Positions 36,601 to 48,600 of a stretch of DNA of 64,000 nt are shown here, piece by piece (position 1 is the stretch's first letter; the number at the start of each line of letters is the position of its first letter). The position numbers and the translations under genes are program-made. This DNA is from Hyalella azteca (Eukaryota; Arthropoda; Malacostraca; Amphipoda; Hyalellidae). The stretch lies in NCBI RefSeq assembly GCF_000764305.2, contig NW_025936659.1, positions 310,001 to 374,000 of the forward strand, written 5' to 3'. The notes beneath the pieces were generated by a model. It had not been told where the DNA came from, searched no databases, and saw only the letters and a program-made list of their open reading frames with translations.

Positions 36601-39600
36601 CTCGCTATGTGAACGTAAGTACTTACGCTCTATTTTCTTGTCTATGATTGGTGGATTTAGCTTGAAAGGCCGTCAATGATTGGCCAATGAACTTACGATC
36701 TCTTAACTTTTTTGAAGGTATGGGCCCTGAACGCCATTACACGCAGTGCTTTAACTGTTTTACACGCAGCGCTGCGCACGAAGAAACCACGTTGGGATTT
36801 AATTAAAATTGAACAATTTTATAACACAAAATTTATTTTAGACCATATACCGACCCCTTTCTCAGTTGTCATTGAAGGTTTAATGAAAAGTCATCACCTT
36901 CTCACGTTTTCAACGACAATTTAAGTATGTCTAAATGAATAATCATCACCGCTACACGCACTATAAAGAAATTTAAAGTATGTCCTATACTCAATAATAC
37001 GAAATATTAAATCAAATTGTTTGTTGTTATCATCAGCGCTACACGTATTGTAAATAAATAAAAAAATGTCCCATACTGAATAATACGTAATATATCAAAT
37101 TGTTTGTTGTTATCATCACCGCTACACGTATTGTAAATAAATAAAAGAATGTCCCATACTGAATAATACGTAACATGTTATCAAATATTTTGTTGTCGCC
37201 ACAGCTGTACAGGGAGGTTGGCGTGGCAGTGGAGGGCGCTGCGATCGCGGGCTACAACGCGTGTGTTCTCGCGTACGGCCAGAGTGGCACGGGCAAGACG
37301 TTCACCGTCCTCGGCAACAAGGTGACGTGTAACAATAATATTCGCCGTTCTTTGGGACAAAAATGACGAGACACAACAAGGTGACGTTTAACACTTCTTT
37401 GGGACATAGATGACGCGACACAACAATGTAACTTGTAACACTTCTTTGTGACAGAGATGACGCGACACAATAAGGTGACGTACGTGTAACACTTCTTTGG
37501 GACTTAGATGACGCGACACAACAAGGTGACGTGTAACACTTCTTTGGGACATAGATGACGCGACACAACAATGTAACTTGTAACACTTCTTTGTGACAGA
37601 GATGACGCGACACAATAAGGTGACGTACGTGTAACACTTCTTTGGGACTTAGATGACGCGACACAACAAGGTGACGTGTAACACTTCTTTGGGACATAGA
37701 TGACGCGACACAATAAGGTGACGTGTAACACTTCTTTGGGACATAGATGACGAGACACGATTCATAGATAAGAGCTTGGTTTTGTTTAATCATTTTATCT
37801 ACCAATTGTTACTCTTTTGTTACGGCATCGGTAATGTTAGGTGTACCTATAGACAACGGGATAAGTAGATTTGGAAATGGGAATTGAAATTAGCTGTTTG
37901 AAATACCAAAATTTACAGATATTCTTGGCACGGCTCTATTATATACTCTCTACTAGGAGTGCGACTGCGATACTGAAATTCATGTATCGAATTCCGAAGA
38001 CTTTCATATGGTAACTGTTTACAAATTCAATTTTTGTAATCGAAGGATTTCCTAGTGGATACGAAATTGGATACTAGTATGTACATCGGAATCTCCTATG
38101 TAAAATTTTTTGCGAATGCGTTTTTAGCGCATTTTCTCATTTATGGAAAAAATGCACTATTGTGCTCGTCATGTCCGTCCGTCTGTCTGTCTGTCTGTCT
38201 GTCCGTCTGTCCGTCCGTCTGTCCGTGACCTCAAATTTTCGTCGACGAGAAAATGCGCTCTCTGTCACTCACTGCAGTGAGTACTGACTTATATTTTTAT
38301 TAAATAGTCTGTACTATGAGTGTCCTGGATAAGTATCCGTATTAGCACTGCTTATTTGCAATACTATGTGCAAAACTAACGTATTTATTCTGAAAATGTA
38401 TGACTTTATCAAATAGGTACTCAATTGATTAATATATCTTTGGAGTGAACGTAAAATATATTACTTAAATAATTTAAAATTGTCGAAAAATATTTGTATG
38501 TTATAGTTCAGGAAAGAAAATTCCTAAAAAATGTTGCTGTAGCTAATGCATGAATATCCCAGGTATTTGTACATATTTTACTTCCATTTGTAAACATTGT
38601 CCGCGTTTTGTTGTGCGCGTGCAGGCGTGCCCAGGCTTGGCGCCGCTCATCTGCCAGGGCCTCCTGAAGCGCCTCTGCCACCCCTGCCCCCCTTCTCCTC
38701 CCTCATCCCCCTGCACCCCTCACCTACCCCCCCATGCTCCCTCGCTCACCCTCAGGTGGGTAGCCGGAGCCTTTCTGGTCACTTGAAGTAATTTTTTAAT
38801 TAATTAATTAATTTTTTAATTAATTAATTAATTAATAATTAATTAATTAATTAATTAGTTTCAACACATTAGAATTGATGTGAAAATTTTAAGGTATGTA
38901 AATTTTGTGGGAAAATGAAAAAGGTTAGCAAAGAAAAGGTTAGAAAATAATTGAAAAAGGTTAGAAAATAATTTGAAATTTTGTTAGATGTGTATGGATG
39001 AACTGTGTTTTATTCTAATGTTTGAGTTCGAAATTCCTTCTGTAACGGGCCGCCTTTCGGACGCTCTTTTACATGTAAGCCGCCGTATTTCTCCAAGCAA
39101 GACTAGAGATATAAAGTGAATAAATTTTCCTTTGAAAGTAACTAGTGACTAATCGTCATCAGGACTAACGTGAACTCTCGTCATTGGCTGGCTGTTGAAA
39201 AAATGTGTACGCCATATATGCAAATGCATTCTGGTCTCATGTTTCGACCTGTGTGTGATACCTGCAGGTTTAAACTTCATATTTGCTTAACAGTCTAATA
39301 ATTTATGTTCATATTCCGAGCATAGCCTCAGGATATTTAATAGTTGTTTGTTTCTCAAACTGAAAACACTATAATTTGAACCCATTTACTGTTAATAAAA
39401 TTGTTTCAGTGTCATCGCGTATTGAACTGTCGGTGGGCAGAAACCCATAATCTAATTTTAATGTAGCTTTATTAGCGCGCTATTGTGCCACGCTACTGGC
39501 TACTCTGCGCAATTTATCACAAATGGCAACGGTGTAACTGATGGAGAGGTTGCAAATACAAATAACCTGACGTTATGAAATATAATTTAGATGATTTCTC

Positions 39601-42600
39601 AACAGCTACGGTGGCGTCACGGGGAGATTATAGCTATGTTGATTTTGAAACCGCATTTGTGGTAAAAGAAAATGGTTTAATAAATGAGAACTTGTGGTTA
39701 GATGTGAAGAGCAATGAATGGGTAGTATCTTCTAACAAATTCAATTGCGCAAAATTATTATTTCTCACAAATATGTTCATCTACATTCGCCTAATGTTAA
39801 GGTATTAAGCAGTTATTGTTTCGCGTTAACGTTTCTTGAACATTTGTCGACTGTTGACTTCATCAGCAATACTTAATGGGTGATTTGTTTACTGTCCATT
39901 GCAAAGCTTAGTTTGTCGTTTAGCGTGAAGTTAGTCTCCCTTTTTTGTCTGGGAATGCTTATCTTGTCGACTTGTTCGGCCAAATAACGATACATTGGGT
40001 TGTCGACAATATTCTTCAAGTTACAATTGATAGGCGAGACTAACAAATTAGAGTTTCTGAGTCTTGACAGGCAGTTTAAGCTCTTTGCTTTTTAATATAC
40101 GAAAAATGTTGTAAATATACTTTGCTGAAAAATAACACGATATTTTAACAGTCATTCTTAAGTTACAATTATTCCAAATCAAGAGACGAACAAAATGATT
40201 GCATCATTAGCCGAAGCACAACAAAATACATACATAGCACTACTACTTCAAACAGGGTTGTAAGTGATAAATATTTTGATGTTGTTGAAGGTGCTGGCCT
40301 TACAATTTGTTTGGCAGAACTCCTCAAATTGCCTATATGTACGGTATTGAAGCTTGAAATGTTGTTTGTGGTCACAGCGTGGTGGAGATCTACCAGGAGC
40401 GAGTGAGTGACCTATTGAACCTGACAGCGACGCGCTGCCTCCGTGTCAGGGAACATCCAACTTCCGGACCATATGTTCACGGTAAGAGTTTAGATACCCT
40501 TGCCCAAATAAGGTACGAGAAAAATGGATTTATTTGACACAAATTCATTTAATAATGTTGTTATGGAACACGCAAAATTCACGTAAACGATAGTTTACAT
40601 AAAGTGTTCTCTTTTAAGCTCATGGAGAATAGCAATAACACTACAGTCTAGTAACATAAAGCGTGTGTTCGATTCTCACGCAGAGCTTTTGTTATAAATT
40701 GAATTGACTGAAATGATTCGTCTGAATTTGGGTATTATTTGAAATTGAAAAATAGTGGCATAATTTATGTTGTACCTTAATTGTGAACTGCCTGCAAAGC
40801 TCGCTCAAACTGAATCAGATCTTCTGAGATTGATCATTCGCGCTACTATCCTATTAAAGTTTTCAAAATAATTGGTATATCTGCCTTAATATATTTAGCA
40901 TATATTATCTATATCTTATTGCCTGACGAATAATAAAACCTCATTGTGTAACGCCTCGGTAGCGCAGTAGGCAGCGCGTCAGTCTCATAATCTGAAGGTC
41001 GTGAGTTCGATCCTCACCCGGGGCATGATTTTAAAATATTTTGGTCCGAAATTGACATCTGATATAGAAGCAAACGGTTGTTTACTGGTAGAGTTCTAAT
41101 TTCTGAATTTATGTTTTAATGAGTTAAAGTTGTATTTTCTTCACAAATAAGCCGAAGTTTTGTTGATTTTTGTGATATATGAAATGATTTTTCGATTCAC
41201 GGAACAATCAATTGTTCGAATTGCGCAGTGGTTCAAGACAGCAGCAGCCTATATGCATGTCTGGGTTCTAGTCTCGCCTCCTCTCACTTCATTGATAAAA
41301 CATCTCAACTGAGTAGCATCTTCTTAGTAGGTCAACTGAGTAGCAACTAAACGCAAATTCAAAAGTTCGTTGAGTTTTGTGAAAGTTCAAAGTAATGCAG
41401 AATAAGCTCTGTTTGAAATTGGCTTGCTCAAAAGAGGACATACGTAGATATCTAGATCTATTGAGTTGCCAGTAATTTTTTATTCTAAAGAACTTCTAAA
41501 ATTCTCCTATTTGCTTTAAATGACTCTCAATATTACGAATAGTTTACTTATAGGATCACCACGCACTGAGCGGGTATCGTAAGATACAATATTATAAGGA
41601 TACAACTCATGCAGATCAACTGTTTGCATCACATCACACTACATTTTACATGTATTACATTTCACTGCAGGCCTCATAGTTCCTTTATACCTGAGCTTCC
41701 CCAGTTGTGGTACTTGCAATGAAAGTTTTAAAAGAGTACATTCCAGAAAACTCCAAGTGCCCTAAGTTTTTATTTACAGACAAATTAAATGCCTAACACA
41801 AGTTAATGTGACAATGATTCGCAACAGTTGAAACCTGTCATAAACTTGGTCTCAGCAGCTCCGTTAAATTCGATAATTTCGCGTGCTCAGTGCACTAGTT
41901 ACCGAGTAAATTAGAATGCAACTAATAATAAATATTATTGGATAATTTGTAGCATTAATGTTATACGGCGGCACCTGCATGGTGTAAGCTTCCACTGTGT
42001 GGTATCTGAAATGGGAACTCAACCGCTAAATGGTTGGGAACCACAGATTCAAACCATCGAACGGAGGAAGCTATAGTGCGATGTTGAGAATTGGCTGCTG
42101 ATGCCTGTATGTGTATGTAGTGCATGCCCATGTGTAGGGCATGTGTATGGCCTGAATGCACCTAGATGTTTGGTTGTAAAGGTTGAAAATCTTAGTGAAA
42201 ATTTTCATATTTTCGTTCGTTTTCGTTTTGACGCCATTCAGTAGCATAGACAACATGTTTCGGGCATCGGTAGCGTGGCCGAGCGGTCTAAGGCGCTGGT
42301 TTAAGGCACCAGTCTCTTCGGAGGCGTGGGTTCGAATCCCACCGCTGCCATGGTCTTTTGATTTGCGAAGAACACATCTCAATTTAGAATTTAATGTAGG
42401 TAAATAGCTTATTCTACGAAAATTGGCTCGTGAAAAATTATTATCTCAGATGTCTGGTCGGCACCACAATAATTCACTGTAGAGAAGATTCGCAACTATC
42501 CCAGAATTTTTTATACGGTTTTTTTCATGGGTTTTATTTGTTCCTACTCTTTCGTTTATACTTCATAGCTTATATTCTCATTTTTAGCCTCAGTCGTCTT

Positions 42601-45600
42601 TGAAATGGAGTTTTGTTGCGATGCCTTTGGTCTCTGATATGAGTGTCCTTGATTTATGGTGTTCCATGTATCTTCGTTCCATGGTACCGAGTGATCCACC
42701 CACCACACAACCCGCATTAATTATCTCGATGTAATTCCCAGGGTTAACCCTAATTACTTTCGATACTAGCAACAACCTCTCAAGTGTGCAAAATTTGTCT
42801 GTCGGGCAATAAAGAATAATTGAGATCATTGTATCATTAATTATCTGCAATTAAGGATAATTGAGGTCTGAACTGCCCACTGGTGTTTGGAGAAAAAATA
42901 ACGCGATATTTTAACAGACATTTTTAAGTTACAATTATTCTAAAGCAAGAGATGAATAAAATGATTTTATCATTAGCCGAAGCACAACAAAATACATAAC
43001 ACTACTTCAAACAGGCTTGTAAGTGATAAATATTTTTATGTTATTGGCGGTGCTGGCTAGACGGCACGACTAAAAAGTGGTAAGACAACGAGACGTGTAA
43101 ATGGCGTGTGCCTTATTTCATGAAGGTGTTGTAAGCTTGGCAATTTCTCTCTTGGACTCTTTCAATTTCCAACGTGCTTGTGAAAAACGTCACAGGCATA
43201 TTGTGCTAAATGACGCAAATTACAATTAATGTTAGTAACACAGCAACGCTGAGGTCAATTGACTGTAATGGATTGTCCGATTATGTGTGTTGAATTAATC
43301 CGTTCTACGGGTACACCATTTACACGGGTATTAACCCGTTCTACGGGTACACCATTTACACGGGTATTAACCCGTTCTACGGGTACACCATTTACACGGG
43401 TATTAACCCGTTCTACGGGTACACCATTTATACGGGTACACCATTTATACGGGTACACCATTTATACGGGTACACCATTTATACGGGTACACCATTTATA
43501 CGGGTACACCATTTATACGGGCACATTATTTATACGGGCACACCATTTATATACGGGCACACCATTTATACGGATACACCATTTATACGGGTACACCATT
43601 TATACGGGTATACCTATTATACGGGCACACCATTTATACGGGCACACCATTTATACGGGCACACCATTGATACGGGCACACCATTGATACGGGCACACCA
43701 TTTATACGGGCACACCATTTATACGGGTACACCATTTATACGGATATTAATAAATTATACGGGTACATCATTTATACGGGTATTGATACGTTATACGGGG
43801 TATACCCGCATGTAGGCGTGTCCTGGCACCCGATATCGAGCGTGGCGCAGGCGTGGTCGCTCCTCGAGCGCGGGCGTCGTGAGCGCAGCGTTGCGTCCAC
43901 TTCACTGCACGCTCACTCTTCACGCTCACATGCGCTCATCACGCTGCTCGTCTCCCAGCCCGCTGCCAGAGTGCGCTCTGCTGTCACCTTCGTCGATCTG
44001 GCTGGCAGGTCAGTCGTTCATGTTCTGTAACATTAAAATAACTATCAAGGACTACTACACACAGGACATGCATAGCCTATGTCCAGCCTCTGCTAGCAGA
44101 GGCGATCGCCTACACTATGAAAATGCTGTTGTTTTAGATAAAACAACAGCATTTTCATAGTGTAGGCGATCGCCTCTGCTAGCAGAGGCTGGACATAGGC
44201 TATGCATGTCCTGTGTGTAGTAGTCCTTGATAACTATTTAAATTTAAATAATAAATAAAGTTCGAAAGATGTTTAGCTACATGGTTAGTGGAAGATTTTA
44301 TTTATTCAACTTAACGGTTGTTTTCTACACTGCAGAATTGTGACCGTAAATTTCGAATTGTTCTGATTACACATGTTCAATTTTAATTCTGCAAATGTAT
44401 TCATAAATGTGTTCGATAAAATTATAACTTTCATGTTTATCTCGACTTAACTGTTCACGCTGTAATTTCTAGTTTTAAGCTTTATTTTCTATCATATGAT
44501 TATAATTGTTGGTAACCTAACCATTATCTCTTTGTTACTGTATGCAGTTTAATTACTTACTTTTACTTTTAAGACGCTTCTTGAAAACTTTCAATTGCTA
44601 TATTTGGATTCATAATTATAATGTAATATTTCCACTTCAAAATCCTAGTTTTATGAACAAATATTATAAAGGGAAATTTTCTGATATTTCTAGCGAGCAA
44701 GCGAGCGACGACAGCAGCAAGGAGCGCCTTACAGAGGGCGCCAGCATCAACAGGTCCCTAGTGACCCTCGGCAACGTCATCTCTGCCCTCGGTATGTTTA
44801 CCCTCCTCAGCATCGTGTTAGAAGAATGTAAAGTTGTTGTTTACCCTCCTCAGCTTCGTGTTAAAAGAATATCAAGTTGTTGTGCCTTTGATTATTATTT
44901 CTTTACTACTACTATTCTATTACTTAGTTTTAATGATGTTTTTACGCTTTATACGTCAAGGAAATCGGTTAACATGATATAAACATATACCGATACATAT
45001 ATTGAATATATACGTTTAATCATTAAAGGTTCTCGATTGAAGTTTGAAAGCCTAGTCGTGCTGAAACACAGCTCAGCACTAAAATTTGAATTCCGCATAA
45101 GGAATTAAATAATTTTGTACAACTACAAATATTTTTAAGTTAGTCAGTTCAGAAATGTAGAACCCAATAAATCTGTTCTGCTCTAAGAGTGGCATCTAGA
45201 GTTGTTGGTTCGATTAATATAAATTTGATTTTATTTGTTTTTATTTACGGAAATTGAGGACTCTCGATTCTTTCGTACAGGAATCCAAAATTAACAAATG
45301 TCTCCTAAACTTTTATACGCAAACGCAGGAGTCCACTTCAGGAAACGCTGTCGCTTCTGCTGGGGTTTGTAACGAGCTTTTTCATTTAATTAGCGAATTT
45401 TCCCTCTTATAGTAGTTTGATCTTAGCTACCAAATATAAGCATTGCGTCGCTATGTCTATTCGAAACATTAATATTAAGGGCCAACCTAGTCAAAAATCG
45501 AGACTGCAATGTCCGCTATGTAAGTGCGAAGATGAACATGGAGGTATGGGTCTTTGTCGCTCGTGCGCCTTATTTTTTTACCGACGTTCCGTATAAACGG

Positions 45601-48600
45601 GGAAAATTCGCGGAGAAAAGTGCTTCTAGACTCATAATAGAACGAGGTGCGGTCGGTAGCCACCAGCCACTGACTTACATATTGCTGTTGCAACATGATT
45701 AATCAAGGAATACAAGATTATATACTAGTAAGGCGTGAATTTTTAAATTCAACCCCACGTGTACTATATAATAATTGAAATCAGATTAGTCGGATTCAAC
45801 GAAACTGCATTAAATTAAGTCATCCTAAAATTAGGTTGACTACGCAAAAACGAACTCGTCGCGTCCAAGTTACTCTCTTATACTCAACAAAGAACTTTCT
45901 CCCTCCAAAATCTAGTGATGTACAATTCAAAGATAAATGTACGGAAGTTGGATATTTAAGGGTAAATTTTAAAGTTTAGACATTATAATATGTTTTATCC
46001 TAGAACCTATCGTATGGCTTTTCAATGCACACAGTCGTGTTCTTGGCGGCACCTGCTTTCTCACAGTAATTAATTTTCCTTTGCTTGCACACGACGATTG
46101 CACACGATTTTTTATGATGTACCTTTTATCATATTCACCCAAGTTTTACGTGCAGATATTCTAGATTGGTTGAAATATGTCTTGGCTACCATAATTGTGT
46201 GTATGAAACTCACGGAAATGTTGAGTGTGTCTCCTAATGATTCGGTGGTTATTCGCCTATCATTTTCAATGAGATCACGAGCAGCGTCAATGTTTTCTAC
46301 ACAAACTGATAAGCGACCCCTTCCTCTCCAGGGGTCATCATTGGTCTCATTTCTTTCGCTTCTGGGACGACTAATCCATTTGTGGGATGATGATTTGTTT
46401 GAGGCGTCACCATAAACTTATTCAAATGTCTATTTAATGTCTATTCTTCCAGAGGGTCTATTCTTCCACCCAAGCTTCACCATGAATTTGATGTTTGACC
46501 TGGCCTTTACTTCGGCAGATGCCATGTTGCATGAACGGTCGTTGCTTTTTAAACCGCGCCCACGTTTGTAACATTAATTTGATAAAACGCTGATACAGCA
46601 TCATTCTGGTGCATTGACATCATATTCTTACCAGAGAATTTTCAGTTATGTCCATTTCCCACTAATGTTTTGAAGCACCCTCATAAATATATATATTTTT
46701 CTATGCGTGAATTTCGTTGGCAGCTGAGAGAGCGCAAGGCCCGTCCGCATCACTGGGTCCGGGACCGCCATTTAATGGAACTTACGGCACGCTGGACGGG
46801 GAGCCGGACGGAGGTCTTCATGGGCAGCCTCGTGGGCCAAATTTTCCGCCGCACGACGTCTATCCGCTTTCAACCAGTGGTTGTTCTCGTCGAGATTCTA
46901 CGCCTTCTACTATTAAAGCCATTAAGAACCCTAATCGTACAAATTCTCAGTCGGTAAAACCTCCTCAATCTGAATTCTTCCTTGAAGACACACTCGCTAA
47001 AAAAGACAATACTCCAGGCCCGGCTGCAAAAATGAATAATTCTCACGAAGTTCATAATGTGGCTCGTCTCGAAGCGCTTTCTCCGGACAGTAAAAATATA
47101 TTGAATGATCAAACAGACCAGAATTCTGTCCGTATTCTTGACAAGAATGAACTTACGGCTGTTGATGATGTCATTGATTCGGCTACCGGACAAAAATTGC
47201 AGAAGCAAATAAAGCAGAAGAAGAAGACTTCTGGAGCGCTGCCATCACAACACACCCCCCGACTGCCCTTCATTCCTTACCGGGACTCGGTTCTTACTTG
47301 GCTTCTCAGAGACACTCTCGGTGGAAACGCCAACACCTTCATGATTGCAAGTAAGTTGATTGACTCAAAACGAATAAAAAATATAATAAATAAAATCTGG
47401 GGAAATAATGACAGTAGATTATTTCGTCAAGTTTCTGTGTAAAAATGTATTATTTATGAATTAATTTTCCTCTTGTATGCAGCGTTGTCGGCATCCAGCA
47501 CTTGCTACAGCCAGAGTCTGGCGACTCTGCGGTATGCGACTCGTGCTCGGTGCATCGTAACGAGTCCTGTAGTGAACGTCGACCCTTGCAGCGATGCTCT
47601 CGCGCGCCTCAAGAGCGAAGTCAACTGTCTCAGACGCATCCTCACCGAGAAGGAGAAGGTTCATTGCGAATAATTTAATTGAATAATTCATATTGAATAA
47701 TTCAATTTCTATCCAACTTATTATTCTTTACTGTAATCTGGAAGAAAGAAATATTTACCTAGCTCATACTGCGAACGAAAAAAACGTGTTTGATTAAAAT
47801 TGGTAAAATCGTGTTCGATTTTCCTTCTTAGAAAATTTTCTTTCTATTTATTGCCTGATGGAGAAGGAAATCTGTTTTTACTGTGCGTCTTTAAATCTTT
47901 GAAATGTTATTTTATTGTTTTTTCCGGCTCTCAATAAGATCTGGGATCCGGTTTCACGATCAGTGGTCATATTTTTCGCTTTCTTTTCAGGAAGATTTGT
48001 GGGGCCCGTTCCGAAAATTCAAAACCTCACTGGGAAGTTTGTTGCGTGATGTTCCTCCTCGTGTTGCTCGTCAGATCCTACGTCGTCTCCGCCGAGAAGT
48101 TCCTTCCGTTTCCCGAAAAGCCTCAAAAAATCGGATTCCTGCAATTAGAGTTCCTGCTTCAGATCCTTCATCGTCAATGCGGTGTTCCAAGACTCGAACA
48201 AGTTGTACTGCATTGAGCCAATCAAAGCAACAATATATCCCGTCTTCCGAGGGAGGTGGTACGCGCTGCCGGTGTCGGAGAAAACACGCCGTGCCTGGCA
48301 CTGAAAAATATTTTTCAAGGAATAAATCTTCTATTTTGAATTTGAATCTCAGGCGGAAGCAGACTGAGGCTAAACGTGATACATCGGAAGAAGAAAATGT
48401 CATCTGTAAAGATGATGAAAATCTTCCTGCACACGGAAGTGAAGACGATGAGTCTTTAGTACAATTGCAAACTACGCACAATGATCTTCTCCCTCGAAAT
48501 CATCGTACAAGTGAACGTTTTAGGCTTATTAGTTTTAGTTGTGATAAGAGTAGTGCCTTGTCAGCCAACGAAATAGGCAAAGATGGTTCCAAAACAATGA

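Noticed and set aside
37302..37805. Minus-strand frame of 167 codons
   Set aside because: Produced by the splice-donor minisatellite after exon 4.
42071..42382. Minus-strand frame of 103 codons
   Set aside because: Runs antisense through tRNA-Leu; tRNA sequence explains the codons.
43259..43687. Repetitive + strand frame of 142 codons
   Set aside because: The 17-bp minisatellite read through all frames; abuts but does not join exon 7, whose acceptor is defined by phase.
44542..44982. Continuous frame of 146 codons around kinesin exon 8 as a separate gene
   Set aside because: Only 44694-44791 is conserved kinesin sequence with splice sites; the rest is intron read-through.
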